Part shown: positions 24,901 to 35,174 of the stretch, piece after piece | Layout of the letters: the number at the start of each line of letters is the position of its first letter | Position numbering within the stretch: the first letter of the stretch is position 1 | Assembly (NCBI GenBank): GCA_018806985.1 | Contig: JADANN010000399.1 | Coordinates: 62,001 to 126,000, forward strand | Direction of reading: 5' to 3' | Length of the DNA: 64,000 bases | Source of the DNA: Angiostrongylus vasorum | Lineage: Eukaryota; Nematoda; Chromadorea; Rhabditida; Metastrongylidae | Notes under the pieces: generated by a model | Told to the model about the DNA's origin: nothing | Seen by the model: the letters and a program-made list of their open reading frames with translations, nothing else | The model's database searches: none | Translations under genes and position numbers: made by a program

Positions 24901-27900
24901 AGCACAGTGATAGTGGTGCCGGTCATCACGAGAACACCGCTGGTTCGATCCCGCTTCGGACTTACCGAACCTGTCATCTTTCCGGGATCGGGAAATTGAC
25001 ACCGGACTTTTCTGGGAAAAAATCACTGCATTCAATTTCATTGGGAGCGGTCTGGCCCAGATATGTCTGGGAATCCAGTAATAATCAACTCGACGAGCAT
25101 TCTGCGACATCCACGATGAATTGGAAATCGTCAATCAGCAGCCGAAGTCACACGTAAAAGTTGGAAGACCTTAGTAGATGAGGAAAGCGAGGGAATGCAT
25201 TAAATGTGAGGAGCGATGGGATCTGCACAGTAGGTGTGAAGACGGGTCGTATAAAGTAAAAATGTAAAAAAATAATTTTATGTGTGCCAACCAAAAAAGT
25301 AGCGAGTTATGCATCAGTGCCTAATTTAAGAGGAAGTCGGTCTTGAGGATTAAGAGTTTTTATTGCAATTATTAAAATTCATTATGGGCTGAGAGATGTT
25401 GAATCAAGATTGAATGCAGCTATTGTTTTTGCACCGTATGACTCCTCTAGAGGTCAGGTCGTCGTGAAATGGTTTGAGGTTTTCACAACAAAGTGGTGTT
25501 TTCTTCGACCCAATCTTTTTCGCCGTGTAGCCCATTTTAAGAGTTAGTATTGGCACGTTTGTAGAAGATGCTACCAGTTGCTCTAAAATATTGTTTCAGT
25601 TTGCAGTGTATCTTTAGAAAATTGAAGGATTGATCAAAGTTTTTAAAAATCTTCAAAGCTGGCACGGTGACTATAAAGACAAGCGATGCATTGGAGCTCC
25701 GCGTTCTGTTGGTCGAAATTCTGCTTTTATCGCGTTGCTGCCAGAAATGCCATCTTTGGTGAAAAAGGCGAAATTTTAGAACAATGCTATTTGAATGTTA
25801 TTGCGACACGCACATCGATCTCCACGCCCGTGACTCACCAAGCTTTCCATCCCGCCTGTGTCGGCAAATTAGTACCGAACTTGGCTGGGAGGATAGCAGC
25901 ACTGACTCAATACACAGGTAGGCAGGGCACCGTGAGTCATTGCAAAGGTCAGATCATATGCATTCATTCACCTCCATCGATGCTTGATGAAGTCGATTGC
26001 ATGGGGCGTCCCTTTGGGATTGATCAAAGCGGAGAGCCTTATCCTTTATCCTTTATATTGTTGGAATTCATCGCAATATTCCAATGGTCTTTTTTTCCCA
26101 ATTAATAATGTTCATTATGAGCTAAAATATTTATGCTTGAAAATGGAAAGGACTACAATTCTCTCGTATATACTGAAGCTGCATTGTGAAGAAAAATATT
26201 CCGAGGCAATAAGATTCGTTTAAGAGAGTTCGTGTGAGAAATGTTCTTTCTTCCAGAGATTGGACTTCACTAAACTTGAAGAGATGTTCAAATTGACGCC
26301 GGTTTCTGGAAGTGTTATGACGGAGAACGGAAATCGACTTGAAGTCAATTCAACGACTAGCAGCACTAATCAGATTAGCCCAGGATCGACCGCTAGCGGA
26401 ACGACAAAGAAAAACACGCTGCTTGACCATAAGAGGTTACAGAACGTTGGTGAGTTGGCGATAGACGTCACTTACAACAAGAACGATTTGTCTAATCACA
26501 GGCTTCTGCATAGGTTTCTTCACCTTATTTCAGTGGCCTTTTGCATTTTTCCATGATTTTGAAATAGCAATGCTTGCAACAAGCTGAAACGACTTTTATT
26601 TCAAACCGTTTAATGTGTTTATAAAAGCGTAATTTATTTGGGAACAGTGAAATCATCTCAGTGAATAAGCATCATCTGCACTTTATTTACAAAATACTGC
26701 ATGGAATAAGCAGAGATGGAAAGCGTTAGAACTATGATAAGACAATGTTAACCTTTTTTATTTACTGCCTGCTACAATTTTTTCATGACAAGATATTACG
26801 TGTGTTACAACCACAAATGCTGCCGAGATATTTGCAAAACTCCGGACCGCATATGCGTTGAGGAACGAACGCGCTATTACCCTTTCCAGGGGCTAACGCG
26901 TTCACCATCACGTTTAACTGGCTTCGTTGCCGATCTGGCCTCCCTGGATCAATCTCGTTGGCGGGTGATTGCTGATGGCGCTGATCGATAGAACTAGCTG
27001 AGAGACAGGCGAAACTGAGGACCCGCATAGTGTGCTGGTGAACGCGTTAACCCCCGGAAAGGGTAATAGCGCGTTCGTTCCCCACTGCAGACGCCTGCGG
27101 TCCGGAGTTTTGCAAATATCTCAGCACCATTGTGGTTATAATGAAACAGTAGCATTGTCCTTTTTGTCATTTAGCTTCAAGTAAGTTTTTCCTCTGTAGC
27201 AATGTACGCATACGCAAGGTCGCTGATTCACTTCAGCTTCGGGCCCAACGAAGCCTCCTATCTTTTCGTTATCGTGCAATTAGTGCTAGAATTGTATGGG
27301 AAGGACTTCATAATTTGCAAAGTCTGGTGTCTGCTTGCGGTGTGAAGATCTGTGGTCGGTCTATCGCAGCAATCTGAGGATTCTAGAAAGAATACACTTC
27401 TCCGGCATTCAACGACCTTAATGAAAAAGATCAAATCTCAAAGCACCAGCCGAACCTACACGTAAACCTGAAGAATGTCTTCAGGGACAACGTATGCGAG
27501 AAAACGAATCGAATTAAGAAACTGCTGAGATCTGCAAAGTATGTGTTATCTGAACGCCTCCGATTGGTTTTAGAACTAATCCTCGTAAATCCTCTTGTGG
27601 AACAAAGAGTTTTTGTAACTGAAAAGTATGGAAATTGAACGCTCGTCCTTGCAAATTGTTCAGATCCTGATCTAGTTCACTCAATAAACATCATCTTCGA
27701 TGAAGACGGTCCGCTTGTTATTTGCGATATCCATTTCTTGTTTCAGTAGTAATGTCTAGTTAAATATGCTGAAAAAAACTAATGAAAAAAATTTCGAACT
27801 AAAATTTAATTAAAATATGATTTTAATTAAAGATGTAGTTAAAGCTTAGAGTTTTAATTCTAGTGTTGGTGTTTTAGATCTTTTATTGGTGTCTTGTTAG

Positions 27901-30900
27901 TTACTGTTAGTGCCGTAGGGAGCAGTTGATTATGTTAACTTCAACGAAGCTGAGATATTTGCAAAACTCTGGACCGCAGGTGCCCATGAGTGGGGAATGA
28001 ACGCGCTATTGTCCTTTACGGGGAGTAACGCGTTCACCACCACACCATGGTGGTGGTGAACGCGTTACTGCCCGGGAAAGGACAATAGTGCGTTCGTTCC
28101 CCATCATAAGCACCTACGGTCCAGAGTTTTGCAAATATCTCAGCTTCGTTGAAGTTGTATTTCGCAATTTACCCTGCCATCAAAAACAGTAGGCAGTAAG
28201 TAAAGAGGTTAAAATTGTGATTATGTTAACAGCCTTTTCGACATGAATATTGAAAACGAATGACCGGTCAGTTGTGGTAACAGAGTGTCGGGAACATGCT
28301 GAACTTAGATAGCTGTATGAGAAAACGGGAGGTCGACTTTTATTAACGAATATCCATCTCCATGAGCATCACTTCACATAAATGTGCATCCAGGTTGACC
28401 CACCGCCCGTCTTGATGGTGCGATAAACCATAGATGCGGTTAATAGCCTCATTGCATTTAGAAGTAACATCGTGCTTCCAATGTATTGCTTCCACCTGAT
28501 TCATTATTACAAGCTTTCCCTCTTTTTATTTTAGCAATTACTCGTCGTAAATTAGCTCTGGAACCACGAGCCATTATGACGGCTGTGCATCAAATGGATC
28601 TTGTCACACTACCGGCTGATAAGGTGGACATTCTATCGCGAATCTTACCCACTGAAGAAGAGAGGAAGATGTACTCCGAGCGAGGATGTGAAGAAGCTCT
28701 CAGTGATGAGGTGAGAATTAATCTTCCTCTTTCTAGCTCTGTACAATAACGTGTAGTTAGAAGAAATGGGGTGGCGTAGATGATCTAACCAAACATGTTG
28801 CGAAGTTTTTTATAACTAATTTTTAAAGCGTGTAGTTTGGAGCATGAGTTTATCGTAAACAGAATGTTTGGAGGAATGTTTTTTAATAAGTTGAACGTCC
28901 TTAAATACTTGAAACACAATTGTAAATTTTTTTGTCGATACAAATCTGTTAGTAGAGTTGGTGTCATTGGTGGCTCGGAATTATCCAGTGGTTTCAGTTT
29001 TATCTTCACATTTAATATTCCGTCGAATTAGGTTGTTAGTTGTCGATTTGACCCACCTGGTTTGGTTCGGAGTACGATGGTGTGCAAAATAGCACGTGTC
29101 ACCACAGAGGGATACGTCAACTAAAGAGTGTGATTTCTCTGGCTTGTTAATGTGCTATTTTTGAAGTTTGAAATCGATATCGCTTCTGGGTAATACTGGA
29201 AACAAAAATCCATCTGTGTTAGTAGCAAACACTACTAGCTAGGGAAAGATACGGAAGGGAAGTGAGGAAAATGGGAGAATGAAAAGATTTAGGATCGATT
29301 CATGGCGGCTTTGTGCGAAATTGAACGTCTAGAGCATAAACTGAGTGTGATGCGTGTTATGGCGGATTTCGATGAAAGCGTTGCACTGCTGGAACCGGTA
29401 AGTTTAAGTTGAAACTTCTTTATTTTCTTCTGAACTAAATACCTAGCGTCATAGTGTTGATCTTTTGGGTTTTCTTCTTTTTCTTCTTCTAGAGTTTTCT
29501 GCGCTATTCTGAATCTTCTTGTTAGTTTCTTTTCTTTTGAAGCAATTCACGCACGTCACCGCTGCGTCGAAGTGTGCCCGTGAAGCCACATTGTTTCATC
29601 GTGTGCTTGAAGTGATACTTGCATTCGGTAACTATATGAACAGTGGTCGAAAAGGAAGCGCTTATGGATTCCGATTGTCCAGCCTGGATTCGGTTAGTTT
29701 TTCATTAGATCTTCTTTTCTTTCTTGATGGAAATAGCGACGACCACAAGTTCAACTTTTTTAGCTTGCCATTCTAAAGTCACCGACTGATCGAACGGTGA
29801 CACTTTTGCACATGGTTGTAGAGTCAATTGAACGCTCGTTTCCCGAATTGATGAAATTCGCCGAACAACTGAAATTCGTCGATAAAGCATCTGGCGGTGA
29901 GCACAGCAATTCTTTGTGATTGATGAAACGCACAGTGTATCTCGTTTGTGGGTTGAATCTACGTTGAATCTACTTTGAATCTCACAGGGTCATTGCATCA
30001 TATAAAGTAGAAATACTTTAAAGAATCCTAAGGACGTGGTTACCTCTAAATACTTACTGTTCTGAATGATGGGGCGGATCTTCTGGAACATGATGAAGTC
30101 GTGTTGCTGGAGTTTGATGATGATTTTGTCATGGAATTGGCACCACTCGTGGCTTTGGTCAATCCGCGTTGGATAAGACGAGACGAGTTTTATTCATACA
30201 CAATAAGTAGCAATACTACACAACGACATATAACCTATGTAACAAAAGTATGCCTTTATTTACATGCTGCCAAACAGTTACGGCGTTGAAGTAGAAATGA
30301 ACTGGTTGGAAAAACATTCGTCATTAAGGATTTAGAAAAGAAATTTGTACTATCATAAAGAACAGATGAACTACCCTCAGCAGTGCATATATTCTATTTT
30401 AAAATCTTTTTGAAGAAGTTCCGGAAATTCTTTATAAAGAGCTTAGTGAGGTTCATAATTTTTCATCCAATCTCGTTTCGAAGAAGTTTGAAGTGGGACA
30501 TCATGCTTTTGGTTGAGAAAATCTGAGAGATCTTATACAGTGACATTATTATCTGTGTATTGAAATCGTCGTAATCAAAGAAGGGCTCATAAGGAGAACT
30601 TCAGGGAATTTATAACCTAGCACATCACTTGCATCGAGGTTTTCCGAGAATCGTCGTTCTGTTATGGAGTTATTTTTCAGAAATGTATTAGTGGTATCGT
30701 AAAAAACATTTTACTCCTTTAGATGTAATGGATATGTTTTCAGTACAGTGGGATAGTGTGATGTCCGATATGAAAGAACTAGAATCGGGTTTTGAAATGG
30801 CACGAAAAGAACGCTCACTGAAGGGAGAGAACAGCCCGAAGCCGCTCGTTGAGTTCCTGGACAATCATGACGGGAGGATGAAGCATTTGCAAGAGCATGC

Positions 30901-33589
30901 GAAACTCGCTACAGTAAGCCGACATTGTCGAAAAATTCTTTTAGCATAGGGTAAATTTGGTAGACATTTTAGAATGTGCAAGCTTTTCTTCATACTTTTA
31001 TTCATTTGTTTTCCCGTCAAATATCGAATAACTCATATGGACATCACCGAAGTGTTCACTCATCCCCTGGCAAGGGTCTGGGCAACCTAGTTTATTTTTT
31101 TGTTAGCGTCAGAGATCCAGGTGGATCACAAGACGATACGATGGCATAGATTCGTTACAAACTAGGTGTTCGGATAGAAATATTAGAAATAAAGAAACAA
31201 CTAATCCTAAATTATTTATGGATTTTTTCCAATGCCATTTGTTTTAACTGAGCTAAAGTACTTTGATGGACACTTATTCTTTTCTGTTCAGAAAACCTAC
31301 GAGGCTTGCATTGAGTTCTATGGTGAATCGGCACGTACAACACCTCCCAATGATTTCTTCTCAAAACTAAGCAAGTTCATTGTGAATTTCAATCGCTGTA
31401 AGCAGGAGAACGATGCACGTGAAGCATTTGAAAAGGTTTGCTGAATATTGGAAATTGATCTTTACCGAATATTGTCCATACAGTAAGTTATCCAATCGCT
31501 TTTGAAATAACCAAGTGTTTTGGAAGACAAGTGGGAAGAATTTTCGCAAAATGCCGGAAAGCTGATGTTAGCAAGTGATGACGATGCCACGAATCTCGTT
31601 CACCAATAGTCCCTATGCCATCTTATCTCCAGCCTACATGGTGTACCCGTGGGTGGTGGACATGAGATTATTGGCGGATCAAGCAATCTTCTACATGCGT
31701 TGAGGCGCACGTTTCTAATATGCTGAGCTGATGTATTCCTTCTGTACGTGAGCAGGCGTTCTTGCATACTTGCATATGTCAGTGTGGTGTTTTTTGCACG
31801 TAAATTCGTCGGAATTTCTGTAGACACTGAGAAACTGGTGAAATTTCTACACTAGCGACTAAGGGGGTTATTACTTGTTACCCGTGAGGATACAAAGCTC
31901 CTCATCAGTGAACCCCGTAGAATTACTATTGTACAAAATTGGAGATGTGAATGATATCAACAACTGCTGGCCAATATGTTTGCTCTCTGTCGCTTACAAA
32001 CTTTTAATTCGTGTCAGCTTCCTGTTGGATCGACAGAATACTGGACGAAGAACGGTCATATGAACAACCTCTTTATTGCTGACGTAGTGCCTATAAAAAA
32101 CAAGAAACGATTGATCGCCGACTTCAATAGAGAGCGTCCTTGTAGCCAAGTGTTGACTGCAAGTGAAAATCGGTCTTCGTTCGCCTCAAGTCAGAAACGT
32201 GGTCTCTTGTGCAAAGATCAGAGACATGCGGCGTACTGCAAGGTGACCAGAATTAGCCGGACGACACGTGGACACGTGGACACGTGGACACGTTCTAGGA
32301 GATATCAAGCGCCAACAACAAGGCACCGGATGAATGGTGAAACCTTTTCACGATGATATTAGACGAAGGCGTGATATTGTTCGAGCAGCTCGGGGTACCA
32401 GACCACACTAGGGGCTACTGTGCCACGTAGTACGGACAATTCCAGACTAGGCTGGCGACTGCTCGGGCATGCGAAACGATGACAAGTAAACATTCAAATG
32501 AACGTCGATGTTGATGGTTCTGGATTTTTTTTAAAATATGCTTCAAGTCATTTCTGTTTGTTATTGGTGCATATTACCGTCTCTCCTTATCATTTAGAAA
32601 AACTATTAATAGAGTAGTAGTAATAGTGGTTGTGGCAGTAGTAACAGTTGTGAATAATAATATTTCAGCGCCAACGCGACGAAGCCGAGCGGCGATCGCG
32701 TGTGGCAACGAAGACGCAGCTGCACGACGGAATGATGCGGGAACTCGCGGAACGGGTCGGCAACGGAAGCGCTGAGAAGCGGCAACGCGGAAAAATCGAC
32801 AGTCAACAGATGGGACATGGCGACTTTGAGAAATTGATGAGTGGTAGGTTCTTCCTTTTGCTCTGTTATTTTGCTTACTTACTTGATACTTGAATGGACC
32901 GTCCTCACTGGTTGCGTAGGCCCCAGCATAATCTCTATTTTTCGAGATTTGCTGGCTAAGCCATTGTGGTTCCTTGGAATCCAGAGGTCAGCCTGACCAA
33001 AGTCTGCCTCAGGTCTTCGCCACCACAGGCAGTCGCAGCCCTTGTGGATCAGAGGGAGATTTGCCACCATGCGACTTTGATACCAGGATGGTGGTGGATC
33101 CTGGTAATGGTTTACTCTTAGCTAGGCTTGCTGATGGAAACGCCGGACTCAGCCTGGAATACCCTGCCAGGAATGAATCCCCCCGCTGTACATCGCAATC
33201 CGACATCTAGGAACACCACCAAGCCACGATGAGGCGGTAAACCGTTGGGAGGCTCTGTCATTTTATGCGAGAGTATTTAGTTTACAACAACTTGTTGCAT
33301 GAGTCTTCAGAATTCCACGTGTTGTTGTTTCCGTTCTCAATAATGGAAATCCATCACATGAAATCCCAAGGAATTAAATTCTTGGTGAAATCAGCATTGA
33401 TTTGTTGGTTGCAGATAAATTTCAGGCGTTATTTCAGGCCTCAAGCAAACCTATTCGGTGTCATCGACACCTAATGTGCCGACACCGTCACGAAGGAAGG
33501 TGGGCTCGAGTCCGTCGCCGGGCTCTCGAGTAGGCCCACCAGTTGCGGCGAAGACGCGAGTGGTGGCTATTGAACGAGACCGGAACTGA
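12893..33589 (+). CDS. frl-1: FRL/FMNL-class diaphanous-related formin, complete 23-exon gene
   Basis: Formins of this class nucleate and elongate unbranched actin filaments at the cell cortex under Rho-family GTPase control. Coding exons: 12898-12975, 14782-14865, 15656-15909, 16444-16502, 17278-17393, 17502-17578, 17890-17983, 18349-18406, 18570-18697, 19215-19509, 22127-22213, 22376-22585, 22657-22810, 22958-23051, 26257-26449, 28535-28710, 29293-29397, 29543-29692, 29764-29896, 30723-30913, 31292-31435, 32669-32843, 33426-33589. All junctions agree in phase; the sum is 3,219 nt (1,072 residues plus stop), close to animal FMNL length. Domains in order: GTPase-binding/FH3 (about 15-315; DNEKKW-like, VHVCIMCLRAIMN), coiled coil (330-440), proline-rich FH1 (450-560), FH2 (566-965; LNWTAMKP, GNYMNSGRKGSAYGF) and a DAD-like tail. 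The start follows a TTTTTCAG acceptor by 5 nt. FMNL identity is clear; exon edges 5 and 14 are least certain. Confidence 0.93.
13500..14200. other. intron 1 of the formin with an unexplained open patch
   Basis: Overlapping frames of 78-97 codons on both strands span 13,789-14,164 within intron 1. Formin residues on either side are contiguous in the family, so this is not a formin exon. No domain was recognised. Confidence 0.3.
15205..15580. repeat. inverted pair of SINE-E copies in formin intron 2
   Basis: A minus-oriented copy (about 15205-15425) begins with GATGCTGAGATATTTGCAAA. A shorter plus-oriented piece (about 15495-15580) ends with GTTTTGCAAATATCTCAGC. Together they form imperfect inverted arms. 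Confidence 0.7.
16095..16275 (+). repeat. diverged SINE-D fragment in formin intron 4 region
   Basis: It ends with 'AAGTGCTGGGATCCGCGCAG' and 'TGGATGTGATGG', resembling the LINE-like tail of SINE-D copies at 24.9 and 43.7 kb. It lies in the intron before exon 4. Confidence 0.4.
16855..17130 (+). repeat. SINE-C-related copy in formin intron 4
   Basis: A tRNA-like head with B-box-like GAGGTTCGAACCC is followed by the 'TTGGTACCAGAC', 'GATAGCAGCACTGAC' and 'GGATTGATCAACACTGAG' blocks and a CTTTATCCC tail. Confidence 0.65.
19990..20035 (+). other. G-rich tract in formin intron 10
   Basis: A run of G4-A-G5-A-G6 type (GGGGAGGGGGAGGGGGGCGG) within the 2.6-kb intron between exons 10 and 11. Confidence 0.6.
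21415..21575 (-). repeat. SINE-E copy with tRNA-like head
   Basis: On the minus strand a tRNA-like head (GTGGGTAATACGTGAC; B-box GGGTTCGAATC) leads into the TTTTGCAAATATTTCAGCC core. It is in formin intron 10 and resembles the copy at 8.8 kb. Confidence 0.7.
22127..22810 (+). other. frl-1: formin exons 11-13: coiled coil and FH1 polyproline region
   Basis: Residues about 415-564. Exon 11 continues the charged coiled coil (REKQARLEQRIQELEAVQKT). Exons 12 and 13 hold FH1 tracts such as PPTPPPPAP, PPAPPPPP and GGPPPPPPPG, which in formins recruit profilin-actin. Exon 12 contains a tandem duplication of a GPHRENG segment (about 22435-22490). Exon 13 ends in the basic IRKTYQTR stretch leading into FH2. 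Confidence 0.9.
22811..22957 (+). other. formin intron 13, open in frame and a multiple of three
   Basis: This 147-bp interval between the FH1 exon (donor AAG|GTTCTT) and the first FH2 exon (acceptor ATTAAG|G) has no in-frame stop. Retaining it would insert 49 residues. Removing it gives the family-like junction YQTR-NKLPQLNW. A second acceptor-like TTTATCAG occurs inside but is in the wrong phase for this donor. Confidence 0.65.
23300..23650 (+). repeat. PLE C-terminal remnant, plus orientation
   Basis: A degraded reading around 23,480-23,530 resembles the PLE end motif (NSKEPEMNHRGQCL). It is followed by a 3' flank that also occurs at 60.35-60.45 kb. It lies in formin intron 14. Confidence 0.5.
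23640..24540 (-). pseudogene. Penelope-like element fragment, GIY-YIG endonuclease end
   Basis: Minus-strand reading from about 24,540 to 23,940 gives the linker before the nuclease (LRRAGLENL, IPPSTLRRQLVGNRLYDRLC). Next is a Cys-rich block (CIICPNGRDGDC), then the GIY-YIG core (GTVYLISC ... CGDEYIGDTGRPLCVRIKEH). After a frame change comes the C-terminal motif (ARKTLQAFWINSRSPKMNRREE). In Penelope-like retroelements this nuclease follows the reverse transcriptase. The reverse transcriptase part is missing and the frame is broken, so it is a dead copy inside formin intron 14. Confidence 0.85.
24885..25260 (+). repeat. SINE-D copy
   Basis: A tRNA-like head (GGATAGCACAGTGATAGTGG; B-box-like GCTGGTTCGATCCC) and a LINE-like tail ('GGGATCTGCACAGTAGGTG', 'TGAAGACGGGTCG') enclose a body that includes 'GGGAGCGGTCTGGCCC'. 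A related copy lies on the minus strand at 43.7-44.1 kb. Confidence 0.65.
25795..26060 (+). repeat. SINE-C copy in formin intron 14
   Basis: It shares the 'CACCAAGCTTTCCATCC', 'GGCAAATTAGTACCGAAC' and 'GGATAGCAGCACTGACTC' blocks with the family. It ends in TTATCC-TTTATCC repeats just upstream of formin exon 15. Confidence 0.75.
26815..27140. repeat. inverted pair of SINE-E copies in formin intron 15
   Basis: A truncated minus copy (about 26815-26920) abuts a fuller plus copy (about 26925-27140) ending in GTTTTGCAAATATCTCAGC. Confidence 0.75.
27937..28156. repeat. SINE-E palindrome (near-perfect foldback)
   Basis: Two arms of about 105-110 bp run from AACTTCAACGAAGCTGAG to CTCAGCTTCGTTGAAGTT and meet at a CACCATGGTG centre near 28,047. 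Both arms are the same SINE-E piece in opposite orientation with almost no spacer. It lies in formin intron 15. Confidence 0.85.
31880..32440 (+). pseudogene. RTE-type LINE fragment in formin intron 21
   Basis: A reverse-transcriptase piece reads IGDVNDINNCWPICLLSVAYKL, matching the RTE 'GD..D..N.RPI.LLSV.YKL' motif. Downstream pieces recall the region just before the RTE C-terminus (DTWTRSRRYQAP). Frames are broken and most of the element is deleted. Confidence 0.7.
32263..32294. repeat. tandem GACACGTG, four units
   Basis: Four consecutive 8-bp units (the last ends in T), each containing the palindrome CACGTG, lie within the LINE fragment. Confidence 0.9.
32669..33589 (+). other. frl-1: formin exons 22-23: post-FH2 helix and DAD-like autoregulatory tail
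   Basis: Residues 961-1072. Exon 22 is highly charged (RQRDEAERRSR) and ends in GDFEKLMS. Exon 23 continues GVISGLKQ and then a basic SRRK cluster. Together this resembles a DAD: an amphipathic helix with Leu/Met spacing followed by basic residues, which in the family binds the N-terminal FH3 region. The stop is TGA at 33587-33589. Exon 23 is taken from acceptor TTTCAG at 33425, since phase rules out the ATTTCAG at 33437 and the upstream TTGCAG gives an early stop and no DAD-like sequence. Confidence 0.85.
32878..33252 (-). repeat. SINE-B copy in the last formin intron
   Basis: Same edges as the copy at 3.4 kb (TACTTGATACTTGAATGG ... GATGAGGCGGTAAACCG). It fills most of the 582-bp intron that splits the DAD-like region. 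Confidence 0.85.
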
Positions 33590-34440
33590 ACAGCCAGCGG
33601 TGCGGATCCGTCCCTGCTGACCAACAACTTTATTCGTTTTCAATTACTGAATTTTGTTGCTGCGTCCATGTATTCAGCGTTATGGATTTTGCGTTTTTAC
33701 TCTGGTCATAACTGAAATTGCTTAGAACTTTGTTGTCGTTGTTTCACCGATTGTCAACTGTGAGCCAGCTGATTCCAGTCCATTTTCTCTTTATATCTGT
33801 CTGTCTACGGGTGACCTAGTGACTAAGGAAGCAGATGTACGTGTTGAAACAATTCTCTGCTTTCGATCGCCATTTAAAGCGTTGCATGGTAGAGTATCCT
33901 TCCACTTCATTAACATAAGGTCTAACAAGGAGGAGCCGGTTCTGGTAATAAAATGACTACGTAGAATTGCTGATTTTCGGCAGATGTTGCATTTGACTAA
34001 CTATTTCGCTAAACTTTAATTAGATTCTGTACTCATTCTTTTCTTCTTCGAATGAAATTTCTTGTCCTTTGGCCAGCAAACTGCTGTGCCATTCACCAGT
34101 GATGTCCTTCCCCGTTGTGTGATTGATGTGTGAGCAGTTTTCGATCGATATGCATTCGTTCAACATGCCAGTCAGTGTTTCTCTGTCTCTCTTGTTAATA
34201 CAACCTATACACTCTATATCCCTTTTTAGGTTACGGTCTGTCTTTTTCTAACCTAATAGGGAGAATATGATAGGATTCTCTTCTTGCATTTCCATTAATG
34301 TACTAGAATGTTTCAGATCTTAACTGTGTAAATAAAAAGAAGTAACGTTTTTGTGTTATTAAATAATTAACTAGCTGGTTTTATAGATGGTACAAAATCA
34401 TTTTGTGCATAACTAATGCACAACATAAAATGCGATAGTC
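33590..34440 (+). other. formin 3' UTR and downstream spacer
   Basis: AATAAA occurs at 33947-33952 and 34331-34336. The first gives a roughly 380-nt 3' UTR, the second about 760 nt. No further gene was seen. Confidence 0.5.
33947..33952 (+). terminator. poly(A) signal AATAAA, first for the formin
   Basis: Canonical hexamer 358 nt after the formin stop codon, with none closer. Confidence 0.5.
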
Positions 34441-34600
34441 AACATGTGTTTCAATTCTTGAGCTTAACGAGGTTGATAAATTGGCTTTATTCGGCCAATG
34501 TTTCGACGTCTTCGTCTTCACCAGAGCCGATGATCCGAGTCGTTCGTCCACAATTCTTCGTCTGAACTAAGCAAGAAGGTCTAATCGACGTTGTTATCGC
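34440..34600 (-). ncRNA. hammerhead-ribozyme-like motif, probable PLE footprint
   Basis: Minus strand 34524-34495 reads CTGGTGA, then GACG-AAGA-CGTC (a four-pair hairpin after one extra A), then GAAAC. This is the hammerhead core order with one change from CTGATGA. Hammerhead motifs are known from the terminal repeats of Penelope-like elements, and PLE pieces occur elsewhere in this window. I could not fit stems I and III, so it is likely a decayed copy. Confidence 0.35.
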
Positions 34601-35170
34601 CATCATTCATTTTTTGGACCATTTGTGACCCATTCGAATATCTGCAAGAATTGGGAAGGAGTGTACCATCTCCGATTCGTGGCTTACGTCGACCACCATC
34701 AGGCTCTGGATACCGGTGCTGTCATTCTAAAGGTTTCCTTTGCGTGGGATTTTTTCTTCCTTGACAAAGCTTTAAATCTACCAAACTCGAAAGAACAAGA
34801 GACGAACAAAGAGTTAGTCAAGTTTTGTCCTCTCTACGGGTCCTTAGCGTAGGCCTTAGATACGTTAGAACCACATAGGTATCCCGATGAGATCAAACGT
34901 GAGGTTCTAAACTACGTCGACGGTCGGAACCTCTGTAAGACAACGGATTTTTTAAAAAAATTTCAGCGACTAGGTTTTGCTGGAATAACATACTAGAACG
35001 ATCTTTATCCTGTTAATCAGCCTAGTTCGCTTAGACGCTAAACTCAAGATTTAAATTCATACCATTTGTGTTCTGAACGATGACAAATCCCACTGGGCAA
35101 CAGAAGTTACTCCACGAAAACGGCTTTAAACTACTAGGATTCTATTAAACCATCCTATAATTAATTGGGT
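34600..35170. other. intergenic, nothing recognised
   Basis: A short plus-strand frame (34625-34852) has no recognisable domain. Confidence 0.3.
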
Positions 35171-35174
35171 TTAG

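Larger units (their letters stand above)
22958..31435 (+). other. frl-1: formin exons 14-21: FH2 actin-assembly domain
   Basis: Residues about 565-960. Landmarks in order: NKLPQLNWTAMKPNQ lasso/linker start (exon 14), AITRRKLALEPR (exon 16, containing the Ile of the conserved FH2 actin-contact helix by position), LPTEEERKM (exon 16), ERLEHKLSVMRV (exon 17), VLEVILAFGNYMNSGRKG and SAYGFRLSSL (exon 18), SPTDRTVTLLHMVVESIE (exon 19) and FYGESARTTPPNDFFSKLSK (exon 21). The motif order is complete, so the domain should be active. Exon 15 carries a Ser/Thr/Asn-rich insertion (about residues 615-650), longer than the equivalent linker I recall in vertebrate FMNL proteins. Confidence 0.92.
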
